Positions 1 through 9,369 of a stretch of DNA of 64,000 nt are shown piece by piece. Origin of the DNA: Acidobacterium sp. S8. Lineage in GTDB: Bacteria > Acidobacteriota > Terriglobia > Terriglobales > Acidobacteriaceae. A program made the position numbers and the translations under genes. Under the pieces are notes generated by a model. It made no database searches. It was not told where the DNA came from and worked only from the letters and a program-made list of their open reading frames with translations. Numbering within the stretch: the stretch's first letter is position 1; every line of letters starts with the position of its first letter. The stretch spans positions 1 to 64,000 of the forward strand of contig NZ_LMUM01000011.1 of the NCBI RefSeq assembly GCF_009765985.1. Direction: 5' to 3'.

Positions 1-382
1 AATGAGCCAGAAGCATCCGCATGGTCACGTGCTCTTTGCCGCTGCCGTGTTCGCTGCCGATGATAAAGCCGGGAAGAATTTCGCCGAGCGGCATATCGAG
101 ATCGAGGATGCCGCGATCAAAAAGCAGCATGGCAGCCGAGGTTGTGGCAAATACCTTGGTGACGCTTGCGAGGTCGAAGAGTGTTTCTGTTGCGACCGCG
201 GGCGAATCGTTTTCGTATGTGAAATGACCGACAGCATCGAGCGCTAAAACCTGACCCTGCATCAGAACGCCGTAAGCTGCACCGGGAAAGGCGTGATCGA
301 CAACTGCCTGCTTGAGAATGGCATGCGCCGCAGCAAAGCGGTCGCGTTGATTGGCGTTAGAGAGCTGCAAAGTCATAGCCAT
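1..382 (-). CDS. Serine hydrolase, class C beta-lactamase/DD-peptidase family (5' part, runs off the window)
   Basis: Read on the minus strand from an ATG at 382 (a second ATG lies at 376), the frame stays open to the window edge, giving about 126 residues. The visible part is the N-terminal half of a beta-lactamase-family domain: a run ending FDLASVTK carries the SxxK nucleophile motif, followed by a helix like FATTSAAMLLFDRGILDLD and then GKEHVTMRMLLAHS, the usual HLLTHTSG region. No signal peptide precedes it, so it may be a cytoplasmic esterase or peptidase rather than a secreted lactamase. It is divergent from the class A-like gene at 415, with only 32 bases between start codons. Substrate cannot be assigned without the C-terminal KTG-like motif. 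Confidence 0.8.
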   Translation of the reverse strand, partial: MAMTLQLSNANQRDRFAAAHAILKQAVVDHAFPGAAYGVLMQGQVLALDAVGHFTYENDSPAVATETLFDLASVTKVFATTSAAMLLFDRGILDLDMPLGEILPGFIIGSEHGSGKEHVTMRMLLAH

Positions 383-404
383 GCGGTCCGAGTGCAGTTA
401 TAGT
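376..404 (+). promoter_or_regulatory. Candidate sigma-70 promoter for the class A-like beta-lactamase gene
   Basis: TAGCCA (376-381, 4 of 6 matches to TTGACA), a 17-base spacer and TATAGT (399-404, 5 of 6) lie just before the ATG at 415. The expected start of transcription is within a few bases of the ATG and no Shine-Dalgarno sequence is visible, so the message may be leaderless or nearly so. The -35 box falls inside the first codons of the divergent gene. Confidence 0.45.
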
Positions 405-414
405 AAGCGAAATT

Positions 415-1347
415 ATGACAAGAATGCGGGCACTGACAGCAATCTTTGCGGCAATCATCTTTTCTCATATGCTGTATGCGCAGGAAGATACGACGCTCGA
501 AGCACAACTACAGGCAATCGCGCAGACACACCATGGACACGTGACGCTATTTGCGCACGACCTGAAAAGCGGGAAAACCGCTGCAATGAACGCCGATACG
601 CCGGCGCCCACGGCCTCCGTCATCAAGCTTACTGTGCTGTTTGAAGCGCTCAAGCAGATTCAGGAAGGTAAAGCCCACTTCGACGACAGGTTGACCTTGA
701 CGAAGGAGAACCAGGTGGAAGGCTCGGGAGTGTTTATGTTTTTTGATACTCCACAGACTTTCACTCTGAAAGATGTGCTGACCATGATGGTAATCGTGAG
801 CGACAACACCGCTACGAATCTGGCAATTGATCACCTGGGATTGAAAAATATCGACGACCGCATTCAATGGCTGGGCCTAAAAAATACGTGGCTATACAAG
901 AAAGTGTCGCTTCCCCCGGTCGGTCCTATGCCTGCTGATCAAAAACAGTTCGGCTTAGGAAAAACGACTGCGCGTGAAATGGCTGAGGTGATGGAACGGT
1001 TTGCGACCTGCAACCTGAATGCACCGGGAAACGTCGCGAAACCTACAGCGGACGACGAGAAGTTGTGCGATGCGGCCATGCATATGCTTAAGAATCAGTT
1101 CTATCGGAACAGCATTCCGAGATATCTGGAAACTCTGGACTCGACCGAAGGCGAATCGAAGATAGCCAACAAAACAGGCGCGTTGGATAAGGTTCGCAAT
1201 GATGTTGGCGTAGTTTTTGCAAAGAATGGTCCGGTCATTATCTCAATGTTCACCTATGAAAATGAGGATGAAAGCTGGACTCCGGATAATCAGGCCGAAG
1301 TATTGATGGCGAAGCTCGCTCACACGATTGTGGACCGTTGGGAATAA
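415..1347 (+). CDS. Secreted class A-like serine beta-lactamase family protein
   Basis: The 310-residue protein starts with a signal peptide (residues 1-22, ending MLYAQ). It has the penicillin-interacting motifs of class A enzymes in order: SVIK at 68-71 (nucleophile Ser68), SDN at 129-131 and KTG at 253-255. The omega-loop motif ExxLN that carries the deacylating Glu166 is not present; the stretch between SDN and KTG instead reads NTWLYKKV-SLPPVGP-MPADQ. Family knowledge says class A lactamases lacking Glu166 deacylate poorly, so this may be a penicillin-binding or peptidase-like relative acting in the periplasm rather than a resistance enzyme; that is inference. It is divergent from another lactamase-fold gene. 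Confidence 0.85.
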   Translation: MTRMRALTAIFAAIIFSHMLYAQEDTTLEAQLQAIAQTHHGHVTLFAHDLKSGKTAAMNADTPAPTASVIKLTVLFEALKQIQEGKAHFDDRLTLTKENQVEGSGVFMFFDTPQTFTLKDVLTMMVIVSDNTATNLAIDHLGLKNIDDRIQWLGLKNTWLYKKVSLPPVGPMPADQKQFGLGKTTAREMAEVMERFATCNLNAPGNVAKPTADDEKLCDAAMHMLKNQFYRNSIPRYLETLDSTEGESKIANKTGALDKVRNDVGVVFAKNGPVIISMFTYENEDESWTPDNQAEVLMAKLAHTIVDRWE

Positions 1348-1429
1348 CTCACCACTTGGCAGACGGTTACGTCTAAAATAATAAAAGGTTTTCCGGAAGA
1401 TCGTATCTTCGCGGAGCAATAGGCGGAGC

Positions 1430-2245
1430 ATGCTCAAATATAGGCATGGGTGGGTAATGGCGGCTGGACTGCTGGCTTGCACTGCGATTGCGCAGCAGCC
1501 GATTCAACCATCGAGTCAGCCAGCCAATGCAGCCACTTCGGCACCTTCCACGGCAAGTGCGGTAGAAGTTCCCGAAGGCACTAAAGTTCTTCTCGCGCTG
1601 AAATCGGGAGTCAATACCAAGACAGCGAATCCCGGAGACAGCGTCTATCTTTTATCGAGCTTCCCTGTGGTGGCCAATGGAAGGGTTGCAATCCCTGCCG
1701 GAGTTTACGTGCAGGGCGTCATCGATCAGGTGACGCGTCCCGGCCGCGTAAAGGGGCGTGCTTCCGTCCGTATGCATTTCACCTCCATGATCTTTCCTAA
1801 TGGGTCGGTGGTGGATATTCCTGGGATAGTGAACAGCGTACCCGGCTCGGATGGGGCGAAAGTCAAAGACGAAGGCGAGATTCAACAGCCATCCAATAAG
1901 GGCAAGGACCTGGGAACGGTGGCTGGCGGAGCTATCAGTGGCGCAACCATCGGTTCGGTTGCCGGAGGGGTTTCTGGTCATCCGGGTGCTGGTGCAGGAT
2001 ATGGCGCTCTTGCGGGAGGAGCGGCAGGGCTGATCTACACGCTTTTTACCCGTGGTGACGATGTGGTCCTGACCACTGGACAGACTGTAGAGATGGTATT
2101 GCAGCGACCCCTGACGCTTACGCAAGCGAACCTTGCAGGTCCGGATGTTGCTGGACAGACAGCTGTTGTACCATCGGCTCAACGGCCGATGGCCAAACCA
2201 AAGACGAACATTTTATGCCCGCTTGGCGGCCTGGGATGTTCATAA
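1430..2245 (+). CDS. Exported glycine-zipper protein of unknown function
   Basis: A 271-residue protein with an N-terminal signal segment (hydrophobic core AAGLLACTAIA, roughly residues 10-22) and a Gln/Ala/Ser-rich linker. Residues about 45-150 form a beta-rich region opening VPEGTKVLLALKSGVNTKTA and containing VAIPAGVYVQGVID, which resembles conjugation/pilus-type TrbI-like folds only vaguely. Residues about 158-205 are a glycine zipper (GGAISGATIGSVAGG, then GAGAGYGALAGGAAG) that could insert in or pack against the outer membrane. An upstream GGCGGAGC precedes the ATG. It sits 9 bases ahead of the signal peptidase start, so the two may be cotranscribed. No enzymatic motif is seen; an envelope structural or lipid-associated role is the most that can be inferred. 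Confidence 0.7.
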   Translation: MLKYRHGWVMAAGLLACTAIAQQPIQPSSQPANAATSAPSTASAVEVPEGTKVLLALKSGVNTKTANPGDSVYLLSSFPVVANGRVAIPAGVYVQGVIDQVTRPGRVKGRASVRMHFTSMIFPNGSVVDIPGIVNSVPGSDGAKVKDEGEIQQPSNKGKDLGTVAGGAISGATIGSVAGGVSGHPGAGAGYGALAGGAAGLIYTLFTRGDDVVLTTGQTVEMVLQRPLTLTQANLAGPDVAGQTAVVPSAQRPMAKPKTNILCPLGGLGCS

Positions 2246-2254
2246 AAAGTGTTG

Positions 2255-2806
2255 ATGAACGAAGATAGCAGTCAGACAGAGATAAAGAGCAATAAGCGCT
2301 CACATTTGCAGTTATGGATACGCGACTTCGTCATTTCCGTAGTGGCGTCGTTCTTCATTATTACCTTCCTCTATCAGCCGGTGAAGGTCGAAGGCACCAG
2401 CATGCAGCCGGAACTGCGCGACCAGGATCGTCTTTTCGTCAATAAATTCGCCTACAATTTCGAGAAAATCTCGCGCGACGATGTGGTTGTTTTTTACTAT
2501 CCGCGAGATACGACGAAGAGCTATATCAAACGCGTGATTGCGCTGCCGGGAGACAACATCCGCATTGAGGATGGCCGAGTGTATGTGAATAGCCATCGAG
2601 TGGATGAGGATTACGTGCCCAGTCAATTTCGCGATACCCGCTCCATGGCAGACATGGTCGTGCCGCAGGGCGAGTACTTTGTGATGGGAGATCACCGCTC
2701 TATTTCCAGCGACAGCCGTGACTTTGGACCGGTGACCCGGAAACTGATCTACGGCAAGGCGGCTTTTATATATTGGCCTGCGGACAATATGGGCGTGGTG
2801 CATTAG
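2255..2806 (+). CDS. lepB: Signal peptidase I
   Basis: The product (183 residues from the ATG at 2255; a GTG at 2249 is in frame but less likely) is a type I signal peptidase, which removes signal peptides from exported preproteins on the outer face of the inner membrane. One N-terminal membrane segment (around VISVVASFFIITFLY) is followed by box B, VEGTSMQPEL, with the nucleophile Ser49, then box D, YIKRVIALPGD, with the general base Lys92, and box E, GDHRSISSDSRDFGPV. The short length is typical of Gram-negative forms lacking the large beta-ribbon insertions. It follows the glycine-zipper gene closely and is convergent with the NlpE-like gene, ending 12 bases from it. Confidence 0.95.
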   Translation: MNEDSSQTEIKSNKRSHLQLWIRDFVISVVASFFIITFLYQPVKVEGTSMQPELRDQDRLFVNKFAYNFEKISRDDVVVFYYPRDTTKSYIKRVIALPGDNIRIEDGRVYVNSHRVDEDYVPSQFRDTRSMADMVVPQGEYFVMGDHRSISSDSRDFGPVTRKLIYGKAAFIYWPADNMGVVH

Positions 2807-2817
2807 CAAAACGAGCT

Positions 2818-3453
2818 TTATTTTGAAGCGCTGCATTCTTTGCGCATCAATGCCCATTCTTCGCACTGCTTGCCGTTGGGAAATGTGCAGATACCGATCT
2901 GGCCACCGCCGTCTTTTGCGGTTTCAATTTTGAGCGTTCCGCCTTGTTTTGTGCAATTCACCGATGCCGGATTTTGCAGGCCAGCTGTTGGCGGCGTGCC
3001 GATGAGCTTGAGCGTAAAATTCTGCTTCGAATCGATGGGCTTCATCTCATGATCGAGCTGTTGCAACGTATCGTCATCAACGCGCAGATAATATTGTGTG
3101 CTTTCGGGTTTGTCGGGATCGAGCTGATAGACGGTTGCATCCGGATGGTCCGGCCTCCCGCGCAGAACCGTCCATATTCCGTAGCTGGTAAAGCTTCCGC
3201 GATCAATATATTTCAAGTGCTGCCGATAAATCGCGTGGGTAAAGTCATTTGCCGATTTTTGATAAAGCGTGAGCGTGGTGATAATGCCGCTACAGTCGGC
3301 ACATGGGGTCGTACCCTGCCATGTTCCGAACACATGCATGGACTTTGTCTCAGCAGCATAGCGCGACTGTTGTGGATCTTTCGTTTGAGCTGGCGCGACA
3401 GACACAAACGCAAATATCATGCATGTGAAGAAGCTTTTCAGCCTGAACGGCAT
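2818..3453 (-). CDS. Exported NlpE-like/DUF333 two-domain protein
   Basis: Starting from the ATG at 3453 (an upstream in-frame ATG at 3471 would spoil the signal peptide), the protein has about 211 residues. A signal peptide (MPFRLKSFFTCMIFAFVSVA) is followed by an NlpE N-terminal type domain: GTWQGTTPCADCSGI-ITTLTLY, including the CxxC motif of NlpE. The C-terminal part, NPASVNCTKQGGTL through FPNGKQCEEWALMRKEC, is a DUF333 (hemolysin-type small lipoprotein) domain with its conserved Cys residues. NlpE in E. coli is an outer-membrane sensor of copper and lipoprotein-sorting stress; here there is no obvious lipobox, so only a periplasmic envelope role can be proposed. The combination of the two domains is notable. 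Confidence 0.8.
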   Translation of the reverse strand: MPFRLKSFFTCMIFAFVSVAPAQTKDPQQSRYAAETKSMHVFGTWQGTTPCADCSGIITTLTLYQKSANDFTHAIYRQHLKYIDRGSFTSYGIWTVLRGRPDHPDATVYQLDPDKPESTQYYLRVDDDTLQQLDHEMKPIDSKQNFTLKLIGTPPTAGLQNPASVNCTKQGGTLKIETAKDGGGQIGICTFPNGKQCEEWALMRKECSASK

Positions 3454-3545
3454 AAAATCTCCTGGCCGCAAGAATATCGCGGTATAGCCAGGAAAACCGC
3501 TTCAAAACCTGCTAAAATCTATTGAATCCACTCCATGGAGAAGCG

Positions 3546-4664
3546 ATGCAGGCGATCCTTGCGCTCGAAGACGGGCGCATCTTCCGCGGCGAGGGCTACG
3601 GCGCCAAAGGCGAATGCTACGGCGAAGTTGTTTTCAATACATCGTTAACTGGCTATCAGGAAATTTTCACCGATCCTTCCTATGCTGGCCAGATTGTCGT
3701 TTTAACGAATCCACAGATTGGTAACTACGGCACTAACGCCGCTGATAACGAAGCCAATAAACCCTATATCGAAGGCCTGGTTACACGCGAGTTTTCGCCC
3801 ATCAGCTCCAACTGGCGTTCGCAACTGGTAGCTGACGAATATCTTGAGCGCTTCAATATTCCGGTAATCTCGGAGATCGACACCCGCGCACTGGTACGGC
3901 ATTTACGTACGCATGGCGTGATGCGTGGCGTTATCTCGTCGATTGAGACAAATTCAGACCTGCTGGTGCAGAAGGCACGCTCGATTCGCAAGATGGATGG
4001 CACGGATCTTGCCAGTGTAGTCACTACCAAGACGCGCTACGAGTGGGAGCCGGAGATCGATCCGCTCAATCCGGAAGAAAAACCCGTACCTGCTGATCTG
4101 CATGTTGTTGCCTACGATTACGGAATCAAGAAAAATATTCTGCGCATGCTCTCGAAAGAGGGCTGCCGCGTGACCGTGGTTCCCGCGCAGACTTCCGCAG
4201 AAGACGTGCTTGCAATGAATCCCGACGGCATCTTTCTCTCAAACGGTCCCGGCGATCCTGAACCTCTGGGCTACGCGCAGGATACGATCAAGGAGTTAGC
4301 GGGGAAGAAGCCGATCTTCGGTATCTGCCTGGGCCATCAGCTAATTGGCCTGGCGCTTGGAGGCAAGACTTTCAAGCTGAAATTCGGGCATCACGGCGGC
4401 AATCATCCGGTGCAGCAGACCGAAAACGGCAAAGTAGAGATCACGAGCCAGAACCACAACTATGCCGTCGATGCAGCTTCCATCAATCAGGAAGAAGTAG
4501 AGCTGACGCACGTGAATCTGAACGACAATACCGTCGAAGGGCTGCGCCACAAGTCGCTGCCTCTTTTCAGCGTGCAGTATCACCCGGAAGCGAGTCCCGG
4601 TCCACACGATTCACACTATCTCTTTCGCGATTTCAGGAAGATGATGGAGGAATTTAAGAAGTGA
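3546..4664 (+). CDS. carA: Carbamoyl phosphate synthase small (glutaminase) subunit
   Basis: The ATG at 3546, preceded by ATGGAGAAG at 3534-3542 as ribosome binding site, gives the standard N-terminus [19 protein letters not shown] and 372 residues; an upstream in-frame ATG at 3522 adds eight unlikely residues. The N-terminal CPSase_sm domain covers about residues 1-150. The C-terminal class I glutamine amidotransferase has the triad Cys in GICLGHQ, and the His and Glu in QYHPEASPG. It hydrolyses glutamine and channels ammonia to CarB for arginine and pyrimidine synthesis. It overlaps the next small gene by four bases and lies about 450 bases upstream of carB in the same orientation. Confidence 0.97.
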   Translation: MQAILALEDGRIFRGEGYGAKGECYGEVVFNTSLTGYQEIFTDPSYAGQIVVLTNPQIGNYGTNAADNEANKPYIEGLVTREFSPISSNWRSQLVADEYLERFNIPVISEIDTRALVRHLRTHGVMRGVISSIETNSDLLVQKARSIRKMDGTDLASVVTTKTRYEWEPEIDPLNPEEKPVPADLHVVAYDYGIKKNILRMLSKEGCRVTVVPAQTSAEDVLAMNPDGIFLSNGPGDPEPLGYAQDTIKELAGKKPIFGICLGHQLIGLALGGKTFKLKFGHHGGNHPVQQTENGKVEITSQNHNYAVDAASINQEEVELTHVNLNDNTVEGLRHKSLPLFSVQYHPEASPGPHDSHYLFRDFRKMMEEFKK

Positions 4665-5050
4665 AGCGGTGGGCTTTACTTCTTTTTTCCATAGCCTTTC
4701 TTTCTCGGGATGTTCTTTTTTCTGAAACGGTTTATCCGAAACCCCTTAAAGTAAGGCAGATTTGCGGGCAAGTCGTGGTTGCCAATCGACATCTTGAGCT
4801 TCGTAAAGAGCCACAGGGAACAGCTATTGCAGACGCAATATCCAGTAGCGATGGCTCATTTGCTTTCTGGAAAATTCAGGCCGGCAATTATTGGTTAGCG
4901 ATACCAGGCTTGACGACGCAGGATGTGTATCCACTTACCTTGATTAGGCCAGTTAAGACAACAGTTTGCGGACGTCGACTTTTCGTGAATATCACGAAAG
5001 GGATGGATTCATCTCTAATGGTCAGTTTTTCTGAACTAGGAAGACAATAG
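4661..5050 (+). CDS. Small exported transthyretin-like (carboxypeptidase regulatory-like) protein between carA and carB
   Basis: A GTG start at 4661 overlaps the carA stop codon (GTGA), suggesting translational coupling. The 129-residue product has a signal peptide ([19 protein letters not shown]) and a single beta-sandwich-like domain resembling the carboxypeptidase D regulatory/SpaA prealbumin fold: [15 protein letters not shown], then [20 protein letters not shown], and a second Cys in TVCGRRLF. The DNA is visibly AT-richer and T-rich compared with carA and carB, which suggests a separate origin. Nothing links it to carbamoyl phosphate synthesis; its position inside the carAB transcript is the odd feature. 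Function unknown. Confidence 0.7.
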   Translation: MKRWALLLFSIAFLSRDVLFSETVYPKPLKVRQICGQVVVANRHLELRKEPQGTAIADAISSSDGSFAFWKIQAGNYWLAIPGLTTQDVYPLTLIRPVKTTVCGRRLFVNITKGMDSSLMVSFSELGRQ

Positions 5051-5111
5051 GGATGTTTTGAAGGGCACGGCTTCAACCGCGCCGTAAGACAAAAGATTAG
5101 GAAATAAATAG

Positions 5112-8100
5112 ATGCCACGCAGGAATGACATCACCAAGATTCTCGTGATCGGCTCGGGGCCGATCGTCATCGGCCAGTCCGCCGAGTTCGACTACTCCGG
5201 CACGCAGGCGTGTAAGGCGCTAAAGCAGGAGGGTTATGAAGTGGTGCTGGTGAACTCGAACCCGGCCACCATCATGACCGATCCGGAACTCGCTGATCGC
5301 ACATACATCGAGCCGCTTACGAAAGAGTACATCGAAGAAATTATCCGCATTGAGCTTCAGATGCTCAAAGACGAGGGGCGCACCGGAAAGTTCGCTCTGC
5401 TGCCGACTGTAGGCGGACAGACGGCTCTCAATCTCGCTGTCGATCTCGCTGACGCGGGCATTCTTGATAAATACGGCGTCGAGCTGATCGGCGCGAAGCT
5501 GGAGGCCATTAAGAAGGCGGAAGATCGCCTTCTCTTCAAAGACGCGATGACGAGGATCGGGCTCGATCTGCCGAAGTCCGCACTGGTAAACAACATCCGC
5601 GATGGCCTGGAGTTTGCCACGAAGATCGGTTTCCCAGTTATTATCCGCCCTTCCTTCACGCTTGGCGGCTCAGGTGGCGGCATCGCCTACAACCGCGAAG
5701 AGTTGATGGAAATTCTTGCGCGAGGCCTTGATCTTTCTCCGGTCCATGAGTGCCTCATTGAAGAGTCAGTGCTTGGCTGGAAAGAGTACGAGCTTGAGGT
5801 CGTGCGCGACCTCGCAGATAACGTCATCATCATCTGCTCCATCGAAAACATGGACCCGATGGGTGTTCACACTGGCGATTCGATTACTGTGGCGCCTGCA
5901 CAGACGCTCACGGATCGCGAATACCAGAGGATGCGTACTGCGGCGATCGCCGTCATCCGCGAGATCGGCGTTGAAACAGGCGGCTCGAACGTACAGTTCG
6001 CTGTGCACCCTGCAACTGGTCGCATGACCGTGATCGAGATGAATCCGCGTGTCTCGCGGTCTTCAGCGCTTGCGTCCAAAGCGACCGGTTTTCCTATCGC
6101 GAAGATCGCGGCAAAGCTTGCGGTAGGCTACACGCTCGACGAAATTCCGAACGACATCACCAAGATGACCCCGGCATGCTTTGAGCCGACCATCGATTAC
6201 GTCGTCACCAAAATCCCGAAATGGCAGTTCGAAAAATTCGCGGGCGCCGACGAAAACCTTGGCCCTCAGATGAAGTCGGTCGGCGAGGTGATGGCAATCG
6301 GCCGTACCTTCAAGGAATCGCTGATGAAGGCGGTGCGTTCGCTCGAAACAGGTAAGAAAACTGGTTCTGAGGTTCTCGATCCGCGTCGTCTGACGCAGAT
6401 GCTTGTGACGCCGAAACCGGGCCGTCTCGATTACATCCGTTTTGCTTTTCGCCGCGGCATGAGCGTGCGCGAAGTAGCGCGTATGACATCGATGGATCCC
6501 TGGTTCCTCTACCACATTAAGGAAGTGACCGACACGATTGCCGCGCTGGCAGAGGTGAGCGCTGAAAATGTATCACCCGAGCAGCTGCGGAAGGCGAAGC
6601 GCCAGGGTGTTTCTGACGAACGCATCGCTGATGTGTGGGGCCTGCCGGGGCATGAAGGTATCGCGCAGGTTCGCGAGTTGCGGCATCGTCATGGAGTCAA
6701 ACCGATCTTCAAGCTCGTCGATACCTGTGCCGCAGAGTTCGAGAGCATGACGCCGTATCTCTACTCAAGTTACGACGAGGAAGATGAAGCCGCGCCTACT
6801 GCGAAGCGCAAAGTCATCATCCTTGGCAGCGGGCCCAACCGTATCGGGCAGGGTATTGAATTCGATTACTGCTGCTGCCATGCTGCCTTCGCACTGAAGG
6901 AAGACGATTACGAGACGATCATGGTGAACTGCAATCCCGAGACCGTCTCGACCGACTATGACACCAGCGATCGCCTTTACTTCGAGCCGTTAACGCTCGA
7001 AGATGTGCTTGCCATCTACGAGCATGAGTCTTCGGGCGGCGCGGAAGTAGGCATGATTGTCCAGTTTGGCGGCCAGACGCCGTTGAATCTTGCGCTGCGG
7101 TTGAAAGCCGCAGGTGTACCGATTCTCGGAACATCGCCGGAATCGATCGATCTGGCAGAAGATCGCAAGAGCTTCGGCAAGCTGCTTGAGGATCTCGATG
7201 TCCCACAGCCGCCGGGCGCCATGGCGACCAGCGTCGAGGAAGCGATTGCTGGTGCAGAGCGCATCGGCTATCCCGTACTTGTGCGGCCTTCGTATGTGCT
7301 CGGCGGACGTGCCATGGTGATTGCCTATGACAGCGCTGCCGTTTCTCACTACATGCACGAGGCGGTTGAGTATTCCCAGGAGCGTCCGGTACTGATCGAC
7401 CACTTCCTGGAAGATGCGGTCGAAGTGGATGTGGATGCGCTTTGCGACGGGGACGACGTGATCATCGCCGGCATCATGCAGCACATTGAAGAAGCCGGTA
7501 TCCACTCCGGCGATTCATCCTGCGTACTTCCTGCCGTCGATCTCTCTCCTGCTGTCCTCGACACTATCCGAACGTATACGCGGAAACTAGCACGGGCGCT
7601 GAACGTAATCGGACTCGTCAACCTGCAATTTGCTATCCAGCGCGATAAGGTTTTCGTTATCGAAGTCAATCCGCGTGCTTCACGCACTGTTCCTTATGTT
7701 TCAAAGGCGACAGGCGTACCGTTGGCAAAGATTGCGTCACGCTTGATGACTGGCCGCAAGCTGCGTGAACTGTTGCCGGAGCAGGTGAAGAGCGGGAAGG
7801 ATCTCGAAACCGGTACACATTACTTTGTGAAATCGCCGGTATTTCCCTGGAATAAGTTTCCTGGCGTCGATACCGTGCTTGGGCCGGAGATGAAATCGAC
7901 AGGCGAAGTGATGGGTGTGGCTGACAACTTCGGCGAAGCTTTCGCCAAGGCGCAACTTTCGGCAGGCCTGCATCTTCCGTTGAAGGGTACGGTCTTTCTC
8001 AGCGTCAATGACCGCGATAAGCAGGGCGTTGTCGAGCTGGCGCGCCAGTATGTCGAGTTGGGCTTTCATCTCGTCGCTACGGAAGGTACCGCCAACGTTA

Positions 8101-8402
8101 TTGAACAGGCAGGCATGATTGTCGATCGCGTCTATAAGGTGAAGGAAGGGCGTCCGAATGTCGTGGACTTCATCAAGGGGGAGCGCATTCAGCTGATCCT
8201 GAATACACCGCATGGACAGGATCCTTTCTTTGACGAAAAGGCGATCCGCCGCGCCGCCGTTCTGCAGCGCATCCCGACGATCACGACGATCGCCGCAGCC
8301 CGCGCGGCTGCGGAGGGTATCCAGGCATTGCAGAAGCACACTACTACGGTGAATGCTTTGCAGCATCTGCATGCTCAACAGGAAGCTGCAAACAGGCTAT
8401 AA
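5112..8402 (+). CDS. carB: Carbamoyl phosphate synthase large subunit
   Basis: At 1096 residues the protein has the full length of the family. It contains the two homologous ATP-grasp halves (residues about 1-400 and 560-940): the first opens [20 protein letters not shown], the second [20 protein letters not shown]. The metal-binding ATP-grasp ends read [20 protein letters not shown] and [20 protein letters not shown]. An oligomerisation region separates the halves and the C-terminal MGS-like allosteric domain starts near [14 protein letters not shown]. It makes carbamoyl phosphate from bicarbonate, two ATP and ammonia from CarA. The reading frame is intact and ends in front of a strong terminator. 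Confidence 0.98.
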   Translation: MPRRNDITKILVIGSGPIVIGQSAEFDYSGTQACKALKQEGYEVVLVNSNPATIMTDPELADRTYIEPLTKEYIEEIIRIELQMLKDEGRTGKFALLPTVGGQTALNLAVDLADAGILDKYGVELIGAKLEAIKKAEDRLLFKDAMTRIGLDLPKSALVNNIRDGLEFATKIGFPVIIRPSFTLGGSGGGIAYNREELMEILARGLDLSPVHECLIEESVLGWKEYELEVVRDLADNVIIICSIENMDPMGVHTGDSITVAPAQTLTDREYQRMRTAAIAVIREIGVETGGSNVQFAVHPATGRMTVIEMNPRVSRSSALASKATGFPIAKIAAKLAVGYTLDEIPNDITKMTPACFEPTIDYVVTKIPKWQFEKFAGADENLGPQMKSVGEVMAIGRTFKESLMKAVRSLETGKKTGSEVLDPRRLTQMLVTPKPGRLDYIRFAFRRGMSVREVARMTSMDPWFLYHIKEVTDTIAALAEVSAENVSPEQLRKAKRQGVSDERIADVWGLPGHEGIAQVRELRHRHGVKPIFKLVDTCAAEFESMTPYLYSSYDEEDEAAPTAKRKVIILGSGPNRIGQGIEFDYCCCHAAFALKEDDYETIMVNCNPETVSTDYDTSDRLYFEPLTLEDVLAIYEHESSGGAEVGMIVQFGGQTPLNLALRLKAAGVPILGTSPESIDLAEDRKSFGKLLEDLDVPQPPGAMATSVEEAIAGAERIGYPVLVRPSYVLGGRAMVIAYDSAAVSHYMHEAVEYSQERPVLIDHFLEDAVEVDVDALCDGDDVIIAGIMQHIEEAGIHSGDSSCVLPAVDLSPAVLDTIRTYTRKLARALNVIGLVNLQFAIQRDKVFVIEVNPRASRTVPYVSKATGVPLAKIASRLMTGRKLRELLPEQVKSGKDLETGTHYFVKSPVFPWNKFPGVDTVLGPEMKSTGEVMGVADNFGEAFAKAQLSAGLHLPLKGTVFLSVNDRDKQGVVELARQYVELGFHLVATEGTANVIEQAGMIVDRVYKVKEGRPNVVDFIKGERIQLILNTPHGQDPFFDEKAIRRAAVLQRIPTITTIAAARAAAEGIQALQKHTTTVNALQHLHAQQEAANRL

Positions 8403-8420
8403 GCCATCAGAACACTTCAA

Positions 8421-8448
8421 GCCCGGTCGCGCGACCGGGCTTTTCTTT
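8421..8448 (+). terminator. Rho-independent terminator of the carAB operon
   Basis: A perfect 10-base inverted repeat, GCCCGGTCGC/GCGACCGGGC (8421-8440), is followed directly by TTTTCTTTT. It lies 18 bases after the carB stop codon. Confidence 0.9.
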
Positions 8449-8490
8449 TATTCGTATGCTAAGGTGAGCATCGGGAGTCATAGCATTCGC

Positions 8491-9246
8491 ATGAAGTGGT
8501 ACGGTCTTGTCTTCGCTGCAGCAATTTGTTTTCCCACCTTCGCGCAGAACGCTGCAGCTCCGCCCGTTACGGCCGCGCAGGGATTGGAGCAATTAAAAAA
8601 TCGCCAGCCGCAGCAGGCATTGGCCACATTTCAGCAGCTTTTACAGGCGAATCCTAACGACGTAGCCCTGAACTTATATGCTGCCGGAGCCGCACTTGAT
8701 TTGTATCAGGGGCAACTGGCCGTGCAGTACGCGGAAAAGGCTCGCCAGCTCGACACGAATAACTGGAAGGTTCACACGACTCTGGTTGTTGCCTATGCGA
8801 TCGCAGGCCGCGTTTCCGAGCGCGATGCTGAACGCGAAGTGCTGCGCAAGTTTCACGCAGATCCGAAGGCGCAGGATGCCATGCAGTCGAACGGCTTCCT
8901 TATCGACATGTTTCCCGTGAAGCAATATCGTGTCGAAGCGGTTGAATACTTTCAGCCGATGGGGAAATTCCATATCTACTATCGATTCTTGATTCGCAAC
9001 CGGGATGGCAGGCGTGTATGGACCATCAGCGATGAGAGTAACGACTTCGATGAAAAATCATGGGAGCAGGCGCATGCTCAACAAGCGACTGCCGGTGAGC
9101 GGCAGTTTCAAATGGTCGGTGAAGGGACTGATGCGCATGTGGATTACCGCATGTTTTCCGGCAAGCCAGCCTATGATTCGGTGAAAGCACAGGTATTGCA
9201 AATTTTGAATGCCCAGACCGCGCCATTTCCAGGAGAGACACAATAA
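8491..9246 (+). CDS. Exported TPR-repeat protein
   Basis: I take the ATG at 8491 because it starts a clean signal peptide (KWYGLVFAAAICFPTFAQ); in-frame upstream ATGs would begin inside carB and cross its terminator. The 251-residue product has about three tetratricopeptide-like helical pairs at residues 30-130, for example GLEQLKNRQPQQALATFQQL followed by LQANPNDVALNLYAAGAALD. The C-terminal half (about 140-240) is a beta-rich region of unknown family with KFHIYYRFLIRNRDGRRVWT. A periplasmic scaffold or adaptor role is likely from the fold, but no partner is indicated. It stands alone between a terminator and the DapA-like gene. Confidence 0.8.
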   Translation: MKWYGLVFAAAICFPTFAQNAAAPPVTAAQGLEQLKNRQPQQALATFQQLLQANPNDVALNLYAAGAALDLYQGQLAVQYAEKARQLDTNNWKVHTTLVVAYAIAGRVSERDAEREVLRKFHADPKAQDAMQSNGFLIDMFPVKQYRVEAVEYFQPMGKFHIYYRFLIRNRDGRRVWTISDESNDFDEKSWEQAHAQQATAGERQFQMVGEGTDAHVDYRMFSGKPAYDSVKAQVLQILNAQTAPFPGETQ

Positions 9247-9369
9247 GGATCGGCTTTCGGCCACCGCGAACGTTTAGAAGACTCGGCGTTCTGCGCGGTC
9301 GGAATATCCGTCGTATTTCTGGAATTCAGATCTCCCGATCCACGATCTCGCATGCCTTAAAATAAACGT

